A stretch of 64,000 bases of DNA, from the NCBI RefSeq assembly GCF_003149185.1, contig NZ_QGDO01000005.1, positions 1-64,000 on the forward strand, given 5' to 3'. The translations under genes and the position numbers were made by a program. A model generated the notes under the pieces. That model was not told the DNA's origin, made no database searches, and was given only the letters and a program-made list of their open reading frames with translations. This DNA comes from Sediminitomix flava. GTDB taxonomy: Bacteria; Bacteroidota; Bacteroidia; Cytophagales; Flammeovirgaceae. Below are positions 44,107 through 52,651 of the stretch, piece after piece; within the stretch, counting starts at the first letter, position 1, and the number at the start of each line of letters is the position of its first letter.

Positions 44107-45150
44107 ATGGCAAATCAATCAGAGTCAAAACGTACAGAAATAGCTGAGTTGGGTGAATTCGGCTTGATTGACAGAATTAAAAAAGATGCAAAAATTCATC
44201 ATGCTTCTACCCTTAAAGGAATAGGAGATGATGCAGCTGTAATAAAAGGAGAGAAAGAACTTACAGTGATTTCTACAGATATGCTAGTTGAAGGTGTTCA
44301 CTTCGACCTACGCTATGCTCCTCTAAAACATTTAGGATTCAAAGCTATTGCAGTAAATGTTTCAGACATTGCAGCTATGAATGCAATTCCTAAACAAGTA
44401 ACCGTAAGTATTGCTTTTAGTAATCGTTTTTCAGTTGAAGCAATTGATGAACTTTATAGAGGTATAAATCTGGCTTGTGAAGAATATAATGTTGACCTAG
44501 TTGGTGGTGATACAACTTCATCAAATGTAGGTTTGATTATCTCTATCACAGCAGTAGGAACTGTAGAAGAAGATAAAATCACTTATAGAAATACGGCTCA
44601 GAAAGGAGATGTAATTTGTGTTTCTGGTGATTTAGGAGCTGCATATTTAGGTTTAAATATTCTTGAACGTGAAAAGCAAGAGTTTTTAGCAAACCCTAAT
44701 ATGGAGCCTCAACTAGATGGAAAGAATTATTTGATTGAACGTCAATTGAAACCTTCTGCTAGAATGGATGTGGTCTATGAACTGAGAGAAAAAGGTGTAG
44801 TACCTACTGCAATGATGGATATTTCTGATGGTTTAGCATCAGAATTACTTCATATTTGTTCTCAAAGTGATTTAGGCGTTGTGATTTATGAAGACAGGTT
44901 GCCAATTGATCGTATGACAGTTGATGTAGCTACAACAGATTTTAATATCACGCCGTCTGTATGTGCGCTAAATGGTGGTGAAGATTATGAACTACTATTT
45001 ACGGTTAAACAAGAAGATTTTGCTAAAATTGAGAATCTTCCAGATATCACACCTATTGGTTATACAACTGAGGCTTCAAAGGGGCGTAAGTTTGTAACCA
45101 GAGGTCAGCAAGTAGTAGATATCACTGCTCAAGGTTGGAAACATTTCTAA
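44107..45150 (+). CDS. thiL: Thiamine-monophosphate kinase
   Basis: ThiL phosphorylates thiamine monophosphate to thiamine pyrophosphate. The 347-residue PurM/ThiL-type protein shows N-terminal GEFGLIDRI, the Mg/ATP region GIGDDAAVIKG, TDMLVEGVHFD, VNVSDIAAMNA, LVGGDTT, then MMDISDGLASEL and ALNGGEDYELLFT. A full TATCTTTG -7 box lies at 44059-44066. No TPP riboswitch is visible upstream, and other thi genes are absent. Confidence 0.95.
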   Translation: MANQSESKRTEIAELGEFGLIDRIKKDAKIHHASTLKGIGDDAAVIKGEKELTVISTDMLVEGVHFDLRYAPLKHLGFKAIAVNVSDIAAMNAIPKQVTVSIAFSNRFSVEAIDELYRGINLACEEYNVDLVGGDTTSSNVGLIISITAVGTVEEDKITYRNTAQKGDVICVSGDLGAAYLGLNILEREKQEFLANPNMEPQLDGKNYLIERQLKPSARMDVVYELREKGVVPTAMMDISDGLASELLHICSQSDLGVVIYEDRLPIDRMTVDVATTDFNITPSVCALNGGEDYELLFTVKQEDFAKIENLPDITPIGYTTEASKGRKFVTRGQQVVDITAQGWKHF

Positions 45151-45172
45151 GCCCTCTCTCTTAGATAGCAAT

Positions 45173-45215
45173 AAAAAAAGAGTCACTTTCTTAGTAGAGA
45201 AAGTGACTCTTTTGC
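45173..45215. terminator. Bidirectional terminator between thiL and the aminotransferase gene
   Basis: A strong stem (45179-45190 with 45199-45210) flanked by A and T runs, between convergent genes. Confidence 0.88.
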
Positions 45216-45229
45216 TTTTATGAAAGTAA

Positions 45230-46537
45230 TTATGCAGAAGTACAATACTCTATAATTGCTTCTCGGATTTTCCCAAATGTATCTCTTAAAGTGTCCTCAT
45301 TTTCTTCTAAAAGTGTCACTCTGAACCCTTGTAGATCAGAACAGAAAGATGAAATAGGGACGACACAAATGCCTTTAGACGCTAAAAGATTATACACAAA
45401 GCGCTTATCATTTTTAATCTCTTCTGTATTTAACCACTCATCTAAAAGACCTTTAGCTTGAGGATTTTCAATCTTTAGAGATTGCTTTTGGTTTAAAACA
45501 TCGTCTTTAAAGATGATTGTGTTGTAGAAAGCACCAAAAGTTTCATTGAAATATATATATGGAAGATCGCCCAAAAGTTCAGCAATTATTTTACTTCTTT
45601 TTCCAATCTTTTCATTTTCAGCCTTTCGATATGGTAAATATCTAGGATCTGACATCACTTTTGGAATTGCAAGCTGAGGAAGCTTTGTTGAGCACACCTC
45701 AATCATTTTTGCATTATCTAAGGTCTGACATAATTTGTCAAACTGTTCATCATTGTCTCTGTTGTAATATTCTATCCAACCACATCTAGAGCCTGGCCAA
45801 GGGAATTCTTTAGAAATCCCTTTCAAAGCAAGTCCCGGAACATCCTCAATATATTCAGCTAACTGATGAGCTATTGCTCCATTATAGGTGACATTATGGT
45901 AGATTTCATCACAAATCAAGAATAAATCAAATTCTTTAGCGATTTCTACAAACCTCTTCAAAATCTCTTGAGGGTAAACCATTCCTGTAGGGTTGTCAGG
46001 ATTTATGATCAGAATACCGACAATATTTGGATTGTATTTTACCTTCAAATAAAGGTCTTCCATGTCGGGATACCAATTATTCTGAGGGTCTAACTTATAT
46101 GTCAATGGGTGAGCATTGGCATGAGCAGCCTCTGCAGAAGAGTGCGTAGAATATGCTGGAGAAGGACCAATAATTCTTGATGTTGGTAAAATATATTGGT
46201 AGACTTTAGAAATAGCATCTCCTAGTCCGTTAAAAAATAATATATCGTCTTGAGAAATTTGAACTCCTCCAAGAGCATTTGTTTTTTCAGCCAAAAATTC
46301 TCTTGTGGCAGGGACTCCTTTTGAGTGGCAATACCCAAAAGTTTTACTGTCTTGTACTAGCTCAGAAATGATGTTTCTCATCCATTCTGGCATTCGGTTA
46401 TCTTTCTCAATAGGGTCTCCAATGTTTTCCCATTGAATGTCATAGCCAATTTTTTGAAGCTGTTCTGCTTTTTTGACAATACCTCTAATTTCGTAGCTTA
46501 ATTCATTAGCTCCTGTTCTGAGTAGTTGTTGTCTCAT
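45230..46537 (-). CDS. PLP-dependent class I/II aminotransferase
   Basis: A 435-residue fold-type I aminotransferase. The cofactor-binding elements are NPDNPTGMVYPQEIL, CDEIYHNVTYNG and the Schiff-base Lys in LKGISKEFPWPGSRCGW. The N-terminus NELSYEIRGIVKKAEQL and Asn/Asp-rich GLGDAIS helix resemble alanine or aspartate-type aminotransferases. The substrate cannot be fixed from sequence alone. It has an independent promoter region and shares the thiL terminator. Confidence 0.88.
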   Translation of the reverse strand: MRQQLLRTGANELSYEIRGIVKKAEQLQKIGYDIQWENIGDPIEKDNRMPEWMRNIISELVQDSKTFGYCHSKGVPATREFLAEKTNALGGVQISQDDILFFNGLGDAISKVYQYILPTSRIIGPSPAYSTHSSAEAAHANAHPLTYKLDPQNNWYPDMEDLYLKVKYNPNIVGILIINPDNPTGMVYPQEILKRFVEIAKEFDLFLICDEIYHNVTYNGAIAHQLAEYIEDVPGLALKGISKEFPWPGSRCGWIEYYNRDNDEQFDKLCQTLDNAKMIEVCSTKLPQLAIPKVMSDPRYLPYRKAENEKIGKRSKIIAELLGDLPYIYFNETFGAFYNTIIFKDDVLNQKQSLKIENPQAKGLLDEWLNTEEIKNDKRFVYNLLASKGICVVPISSFCSDLQGFRVTLLEENEDTLRDTFGKIREAIIEYCTSA

Positions 46538-46682
46538 AATACATTATTTTGTTTTTCGGAAACGGACTGCAAATTTGTACTTTATTATTAGAGAATACAA
46601 TAAATTCAATATACTTTTCTGTGTTAAGGACTAATAATTTTATTGAACATCTTTAAAAGCATCCTCTTTAGGTATTTAGAAT

Positions 46683-46723
46683 AAAAAAAGGCATTGAAAA
46701 TGTGGAACTTTCAATGCCTTTGA
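46683..46723 (-). terminator. Terminator of nupC
   Basis: Stem 46687-46699 with 46709-46721; on the minus strand it runs into seven T. It is 20 bases past the nupC stop. Confidence 0.85.
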
Positions 46724-46741
46724 TTTATGAATATTTTTAGA

Positions 46742-48031
46742 TCAATTCATCAGAGTTCCTGCAACTGTGGCTGTCATCAGACAGGCGACACTGGCGGCCA
46801 AAAGAGATTTTGTACCTAGTGTTGCAATTTCTCCTTTACGGCTTGGTGCCAAAGAACCAATACCTCCAATCTGGATAGCAATAGAACTAAAGTTAGAAAA
46901 CCCACAAAGAGCATAAGTAGCAATTCTTACAGCTTGATCACTTAACATCGAAGCCTCTTTCATTTTTGAGAGAGCATCGTAAGCTACAAATTCATTGATT
47001 ACAGTTTTCTGACCTAATAAGCTACCAATGAGAAGAGTCTCATCCCAATCTACACCGATTATAAATGCAATTGGTCTAAAGATTAAACCGAATAAATATT
47101 GAAGAGATAATTCTCCAAATTGTCCTTCTGTAGTTTCAGCAATGGTATGGTTGATATTAACTAAATCACCAATCCATCCCAGTAGTCCGTTCAAGGCTGC
47201 AATGATTGCAATAAAAGAAAGAAGCATTGCACCTACGTTTAATGCAAGATTTAGACCTTCAGAAGTACCATTTGAAACCGCATCTAGGAAGTTTGATCCG
47301 ATTTTATCTTTATTCAATCGTAATTTTGTATCAATTAATTCAGGCTTTGTCTCAGGTACTAACATTTTTGCCATTACGATAGCCGCAGGTGCGTTCATAA
47401 TAGAAGCCGTTAGAAGGTAGTTAGCAAACTTTGCTTGTTCTACTGGGTCTTCACCACCCAAAAACTTTACATATCCAGCAAGTACACCACCCGCAAGTGT
47501 TGCCATACCTCCAGTCATCAAACACATAAGCTCAGATCGAGTCATCTTTTCGATGAATGGTTTAACCAAAAGAGGAGACTCAGTCTGTCCTAAGAAAATA
47601 TTTCCAGCAGCAGAAAGGCTTTCTGCTCCAGACAAACGCATTGATTTGGACATTACCCAAGCAATAACGTAGACAAATTTCTGAAGTACACCTAAGTAAT
47701 AGAGTCCAGAAGTAACTGCGGCAAAGAAAATGATAGTTGGTAATACTTGAAAGGCAAAGATGAATCCGTATTGATTCATATCTGTTACAAACCCCCCGAA
47801 AAGGAATGCAGCTCCATCAGCCGAATAGTTTAGAAAAGTAACGAAAGCTTGTCCGATGGTTTCAAATGCTCCTGCAACCATTTCAGATTGAGAAATCGCA
47901 ATACCAAAAATAACTTGGAGAAATAAACCTGCACCAACCAGTTTCCAGTCGATAGCTTTGCGATTTTCAGAGAAAAGAAACCCTATACTAATAAGGAGTA
48001 ATAACCCTACAATTCCTCTTACAATAATCAT
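46742..48031 (-). CDS. nupC: Concentrative nucleoside transporter (NupC/CNT family)
   Basis: A cation-coupled inner-membrane nucleoside importer of 429 residues with about ten helices. CNT signatures are GQTESPLLVKPFI (helical hairpin HP1 with the binding-site QTE), ASIMNAPAAIVMAKM, and the HP2 region GQKTVINEFVAYDAL followed by YALCGFSNFSSIAIQIGGIG. It supplies nucleosides that the deo operon in the same window can degrade. The gene is monocistronic. Confidence 0.93.
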   Translation of the reverse strand: MIIVRGIVGLLLLISIGFLFSENRKAIDWKLVGAGLFLQVIFGIAISQSEMVAGAFETIGQAFVTFLNYSADGAAFLFGGFVTDMNQYGFIFAFQVLPTIIFFAAVTSGLYYLGVLQKFVYVIAWVMSKSMRLSGAESLSAAGNIFLGQTESPLLVKPFIEKMTRSELMCLMTGGMATLAGGVLAGYVKFLGGEDPVEQAKFANYLLTASIMNAPAAIVMAKMLVPETKPELIDTKLRLNKDKIGSNFLDAVSNGTSEGLNLALNVGAMLLSFIAIIAALNGLLGWIGDLVNINHTIAETTEGQFGELSLQYLFGLIFRPIAFIIGVDWDETLLIGSLLGQKTVINEFVAYDALSKMKEASMLSDQAVRIATYALCGFSNFSSIAIQIGGIGSLAPSRKGEIATLGTKSLLAASVACLMTATVAGTLMN

Positions 48032-48232
48032 GTAACCTTTATTAATTATAATTTAAATCATGTAAATTTAACAATAACTACCGATATAAAAGAATATTCA
48101 ATGTGAACAGCTCCTATTTTTTATTCTATTCAATAAATACGTTAGTGGGAAACGAGGGTAGTCTAAATTAATTTATTGTGAAATTTAACCGTTAGCTGCT
48201 CCTAAAATGAATGTGATGACATTTTTGTTGTT

Positions 48233-48240
48233 TAGTTTTG
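48233..48240 (+). promoter_or_regulatory. Candidate -7 box of ppk1
   Basis: TAGTTTTG matches TAnnTTTG in full, 39 bases before the ppk1 ATG. No good -33 element at the expected spacing. Confidence 0.35.
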
Positions 48241-48278
48241 CCCCTCTAACGAATAAGCTTTATAAACCATAACATAAT

Positions 48279-50399
48279 ATGCCAGCTACAAACCATTTGA
48301 AACGTTTCGAATCTTTAATACAAAATAGTCCATACATCAGTAGGGATCTGAGTTGGATGCAATTCAACTATCGTGTATTAGATCAGGCATATAAAGATAG
48401 TAGGACTGTCTTTGAGAAAATGAAATTCTTGGCGATCACAGCATCTAACCTAGATGAATTTTTTATGGTCAGAGTCGGGAGTTTATATAATTATATAGAT
48501 TTTAATAAAAGTCGTACAGATTATTCAGGTCTGAGAGAAGATCAGTTTAGAGATACGTTATATGCTGAAATCCATGACTTTTATGATAAACAAAAAGAAC
48601 TTTACAATACAAAGTTAGCTCCGTATTTTGAGGAGAATGGGTTCAAAATAGCGAAAGGCTCGGACCTGAATGCTGCTGAATTAGATGCCGTATCAGCATA
48701 TTTCAAAAAGGCTATTTTCCCAATGCTAACACCAATGGTTTATGATTCATATCATGCCTTTCCATTGCTGCAGAATAAATTAAATATTTTTGCAATTGTA
48801 ACTAGAGAGGAGGAAGATAAAACGAATCGTAAGAAGTTGTCTTTCGTACAAATACCAAAAAATATCCCTCGTTTTTATACGATTGAGAGAGAAGATCACT
48901 TGGTTTTTGTTCCTATTGAGGAGATTATCCGTGAGAATATGAGTCAGCTATTCAGAAATGTAACGATTGACTCTGTTGATTTATTCCGTATTACAAGAAA
49001 TGGAGACTTTACCTTAGAGGAAAGTGAGGATATGGAAACTGATTTCATTGAAGAAATCAAGTTGAAATTGAAAACACGTAGAACAGGTCGAGTAGTCAGG
49101 GTAGAAGTTGAGGAAGGGGCAACTGAAATGGTCATGAATCTTCTTGCTGAAAAGTGGGATATTGACGAAACTAACTTTTTCCACATTGGTACTCTGATTG
49201 ATTACACTGCTCTTTGGCAAATCATAAAACATAGAAACTTCAAGTATTTAAGTCCTAAGTTTCCAAATCCAGTTCAGCCTCTTACACTTAAAGACAGAAA
49301 CGAAGAAGATAGTGTATTTGATGTACTAAAAAAGAGAGATGTCTTTTTGCATTATCCATATAATAGCCCAGAGTTTTTGATGGATTTGGTTGAAAAGGCT
49401 GCCGACGATCCAAAAGTTTTGGCTATCAAAATGACGATTTATCGTCTAGCTGATGATTCTCGATTTATCCAAGCTTTACATAAGGCTTTGGAAAATGGTA
49501 AACATGTTTCAGCTCTTTTTGAATTGAAAGCACGATTTGATGAAGAAAACAACATTCGTCAAGCTCAAAAACTTCAGAAAGCAGGTGGTTTTGTTATTCA
49601 TGGGATCAGTTCTTTGAAAACCCATACAAAGCTAATGCTGATTGTCAGAAAGGAAGGTAATAAAGTGACAAGATACGTGCACATGGCTAGTGGTAACTAC
49701 AATGAAGATACTTCTAGACTTTATACTGACATTGGCTTGATTACTACGAATAGTAAATACGGAGAAGATGTCTCTGAATTCTTTAATGCAATTACAGGAC
49801 ATTCGAAACCAAAAGGCTATAATGTACTTCTTACTGCTCCCGAAAATATGCGTAAGAAGCTCATTGATTTGATCAATCAAGAAGCTAAAAATGCAAAAGC
49901 GGGACAAGCTTCTGGAATTGTGGTGAAGGTGAATTCACTTCAAGATGATAAATTTATTGATGCATTGTATAGAGCTTCACAAGCTGGCGTTAAGATAAAT
50001 TTGATTGTAAGAGGTATCTGTTGTATCAGACCTGGTAGAGAAGGATTGAGTGAAAATATCACTGTTAGATCTTTAGTAGGCGATTATCTAGAGCACTCTA
50101 GAGTTTTCTATTTCCATAATAATGGAAATCCGGTTGTTTATGGTGGTAGTGCAGATGCAATGGTCAGAAGTTTTGAAAGAAGAATTGAATCAATGTTCTC
50201 TATTCAAGATGAAGCTTGTAAGCTGGAGACGATTAACCTTCTTCATTATAATTTGAAAGACAATGTAAATGCTTATCAGATGAATGAAGATGGGTCTTAC
50301 GATAAGGTGAAAAGAGTAGAAGGCGAACCTCGATTTAACTCGATGGAAGAGTTCTTTAAATTGACAAAGAAAAACTTGAAGAAAGCTCAACTTTTTTAA
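48279..50399 (+). CDS. ppk1: Polyphosphate kinase 1
   Basis: Ppk1 polymerises the gamma-phosphate of ATP into inorganic polyphosphate and runs in reverse. The 706-residue protein has the N-terminal ISRDLSWMQFNYRVL, FLAITASNLDEFFMVRVG, the phosphate-acceptor His region ISSLKTHTKLMLIVRKEG, HMASGNYNEDTSRLYTD, and the second PLD-like motif YGGSADAMVRSFERRIE. No exopolyphosphatase gene is adjacent. It is monocistronic with its own terminator. Confidence 0.96.
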   Translation: MPATNHLKRFESLIQNSPYISRDLSWMQFNYRVLDQAYKDSRTVFEKMKFLAITASNLDEFFMVRVGSLYNYIDFNKSRTDYSGLREDQFRDTLYAEIHDFYDKQKELYNTKLAPYFEENGFKIAKGSDLNAAELDAVSAYFKKAIFPMLTPMVYDSYHAFPLLQNKLNIFAIVTREEEDKTNRKKLSFVQIPKNIPRFYTIEREDHLVFVPIEEIIRENMSQLFRNVTIDSVDLFRITRNGDFTLEESEDMETDFIEEIKLKLKTRRTGRVVRVEVEEGATEMVMNLLAEKWDIDETNFFHIGTLIDYTALWQIIKHRNFKYLSPKFPNPVQPLTLKDRNEEDSVFDVLKKRDVFLHYPYNSPEFLMDLVEKAADDPKVLAIKMTIYRLADDSRFIQALHKALENGKHVSALFELKARFDEENNIRQAQKLQKAGGFVIHGISSLKTHTKLMLIVRKEGNKVTRYVHMASGNYNEDTSRLYTDIGLITTNSKYGEDVSEFFNAITGHSKPKGYNVLLTAPENMRKKLIDLINQEAKNAKAGQASGIVVKVNSLQDDKFIDALYRASQAGVKINLIVRGICCIRPGREGLSENITVRSLVGDYLEHSRVFYFHNNGNPVVYGGSADAMVRSFERRIESMFSIQDEACKLETINLLHYNLKDNVNAYQMNEDGSYDKVKRVEGEPRFNSMEEFFKLTKKNLKKAQLF

Positions 50400-50404
50400 T
50401 AAAT

Positions 50405-50447
50405 AAAACTCCCACAACTTTCCTAAAATTGTGGGAGTTCCTTTTTA
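50405..50447 (+). terminator. Terminator of ppk1 (shared with the convergent gene)
   Basis: A perfect 11-bp stem (50407-50417 with 50429-50439) is followed by CCTTTTTATG. Confidence 0.85.
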
Positions 50448-50449
50448 TG

Positions 50450-50935
50450 CTAAACAGCTCCTGCCATCATAGCCAAATATAGATTAGCCGCATATCCGCA
50501 ATAGCTGATCAATTCGTTTATGTCATAATCATCAGTAATTGTATTCACTTCAACTTCATAGTTGTAATTGAATTTTTTCCAATTCATATTCGAGTGTAAA
50601 ATGATTATGATATTTCCTTTATCATCATGTAATTCAAACCTTGTTTTAGCAAATCCTTTACACTTTAGTGTATAATTGAGGCTTTTCTCAGAGGTATTGA
50701 ATTCTAGTAGAAAATCACTTTTCCAATTCATCGTGATCTTACCGACATTCTGCTCGTCCTTTTCAATTTTATATTTAGTCCCCCAAAATCCATCTTGCAT
50801 TATCTTGATGGTAGAATCCAAGTATTTTATTTCGGCCTCTTTTGAATACCATTTTATAAACTGAAGAGAACTTATTGAAACGCCATTATTGTAAAATGTG
50901 AAACTCCCATTTGATGATGTACTTTCGATATTCAT
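50450..50935 (-). CDS. Uncharacterised 161-residue protein, possibly LURP/tubby-like
   Basis: A mostly beta-strand protein with no signal peptide, ending in a hydrophobic helix YCGYAANLYLAMMAG. Repeated beta-hairpins such as IKIMQDGFWGTKYKIEKD and YTLKCKGFAKTRFELHD, plus the C-terminal hydrophobic helix, recall the LURP-one/tubby fold (a beta barrel around one helix), but I cannot confirm it. No operon partner. Confidence 0.55.
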   Translation of the reverse strand: MNIESTSSNGSFTFYNNGVSISSLQFIKWYSKEAEIKYLDSTIKIMQDGFWGTKYKIEKDEQNVGKITMNWKSDFLLEFNTSEKSLNYTLKCKGFAKTRFELHDDKGNIIIILHSNMNWKKFNYNYEVEVNTITDDYDINELISYCGYAANLYLAMMAGAV

Positions 50936-51000
50936 GGTTTATTCTTATAGTAGTTTTTTGGTTTTAATTATGTACGAATAGACCTTTAAAAAGTTTAGAT

Positions 51001-51702
51001 TTATGCTTTTGTAGGTGCTTCTCCTTTAGCTACTTTTAATAGAAATAAACCTTCTGCAATTGCCCAACAAGGTGTAAAAATAAATGCTCCTAAAGCTACT
51101 AAATAGATAAGCGGTAGGATGACCAAAACATGAGCAAAGACTGTTGTGATATTACCTAAACCAAATAAAAAGCCAAAGAACACAACATACTTTGGTACAA
51201 CTGGATTAGAATATGCAAGGCAAGCAATCCCTATAGCCCAAATTCCAGGAAATCCCATCGATAAAATAAATAAGTGGAGATTGGTGATTCCAAAAGTCTT
51301 GATGCTATGTCTTATATTTTCATTTCCCAAATTATATTGTTCTACCAAATATGGAATTCTACTCATGTCTTCCACTGATTGAAAAAAGCTAATTCCATAT
51401 CCGATAATTGCAATTAAACTCAACCAAGTGACGGTACTTTTATTTTCGGGCCTTGTCACTCTGTAAATGGCTAAAATGACTCCAAGCATTGCCAAATTAC
51501 CTAGAATCATTAAGTATTTGAGAGTGATGAACAGGTATTTGTAATCAGGGAATTCTTGAAAATAAGCATCAGTTGGAAGGTAAGTGGCAATAGAGCTAGG
51601 CAAGATAAATGCACAAATTGTCATGGCTAGGTAGCAGAAGCCTGCAACGAAATTGAAATAAGCTCCTTGTTTACAACTTTTTCTTAGATATTCATCTTTC
51701 AT
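51001..51702 (-). CDS. DUF4386-like membrane protein
   Basis: A 233-residue integral membrane protein with six probable helices, beginning CKQGAYFNFVAGFCYLAM. The layout and the GFPGIWAIGIACLAY segment resemble the DUF4386 family, whose function is unknown. No catalytic motif. It is separated from its neighbours by individual spacers. Confidence 0.6.
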   Translation of the reverse strand: MKDEYLRKSCKQGAYFNFVAGFCYLAMTICAFILPSSIATYLPTDAYFQEFPDYKYLFITLKYLMILGNLAMLGVILAIYRVTRPENKSTVTWLSLIAIIGYGISFFQSVEDMSRIPYLVEQYNLGNENIRHSIKTFGITNLHLFILSMGFPGIWAIGIACLAYSNPVVPKYVVFFGFLFGLGNITTVFAHVLVILPLIYLVALGAFIFTPCWAIAEGLFLLKVAKGEAPTKA

Positions 51703-51832
51703 ATTTCTTTCTGATGATTCTTATCTAATTAGCTTTAATCAAGCTTTAAAGGTTCAGTTTTGTATCAGTTGCTCTGATATATCTTGTGTTTATTTTCAAC
51801 TTCTTTGTCATTATTTTATTTTCGTCCAAATA

Positions 51833-52615
51833 ATGAAAAGTATGAACTGGATAAACAACATAAAAGGCATTCTTTGTGATTTAGATGGAGTAGTTTACAC
51901 CTCTAAAACTCCAATTGAAGGCTCAATAGAAGCTCTAAGAATTATAAATGATAAAGGCATACAAATTCGATTTGTTACAAATACTTCGGGTGCAACTCCT
52001 GAGATGATTCAACAGCATATGCAGAATATGGGTATTACAGTAGAGGCTTCTCAAATATTTAATCCTCCTTTTGCTGCTGCTGATTATCTAAAGGCTCAGA
52101 ACTATAAGACTTACTTGCCTATAATTAGAGATTCAATAAAATCCTGTTTTGACTTTTTAGAAGAGGACGACCAAAATACAGATGCAATAGTTGTGGGGGA
52201 TATTGGGAGTAAATGGGATCATAAACTAATGACAACTCTTTTTGAACACATTTTGAATGGAGCTGATTTTGTGGCTTTACACAAGGGACGATTTTGGAAG
52301 AAGAAAGACCATTTACAGTTAGATATAGGGGCTTTTGTTCATGGTTTGGAGTATGCGACAAATTCTGAAGCCAAAGTTATGGGAAAGCCTTCTGCAACAT
52401 TTTTTGAGCTAGCTCAAAAAAGTATGGGATTGTCAAAAGATGAGGTATTAATGGTAGGGGATGATGTGTTGAGTGATGTTGGAGGAGCTATGAATGCAAA
52501 AATCAGAGGTGTTTTAGTGAAAACAGGAAAGTATAATGCCTCATTTACTGCGAAGTCGGGAGTGACGCCAGATTTAATTGTCGAAAATTTACTGGATTTA
52601 GCATCTAAGCTATAA
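51833..52615 (+). CDS. HAD-IIA family phosphatase (NagD/LHPP-like)
   Basis: A 260-residue HAD hydrolase. Motif I is LCDLDGVVYTS, motif II RFVTNTSGA, the Lys of motif III in VMGKPSATFFELA, and motif IV LMVGDDVLSDVGGAM. The alpha/beta C2 cap between motifs II and III is the HAD-IIA type. Sequence is nearer to LHPP-type enzymes (TIGR01458-like) than to E. coli NagD, but the substrate is not determinable. It is convergent with dnaG and shares its terminator. Confidence 0.88.
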   Translation: MKSMNWINNIKGILCDLDGVVYTSKTPIEGSIEALRIINDKGIQIRFVTNTSGATPEMIQQHMQNMGITVEASQIFNPPFAAADYLKAQNYKTYLPIIRDSIKSCFDFLEEDDQNTDAIVVGDIGSKWDHKLMTTLFEHILNGADFVALHKGRFWKKKDHLQLDIGAFVHGLEYATNSEAKVMGKPSATFFELAQKSMGLSKDEVLMVGDDVLSDVGGAMNAKIRGVLVKTGKYNASFTAKSGVTPDLIVENLLDLASKL

Positions 52616-52650
52616 AAAATAGGGCAAGTGAAAACTTGCCCTATTTTTAT
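52614..52650. terminator. Bidirectional terminator between the HAD-IIA gene and dnaG
   Basis: A perfect 15-bp palindromic stem with GAAA loop (52615-52629, 52634-52648) between two convergent stop codons. Confidence 0.9.
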
Positions 52651-52651
52651 C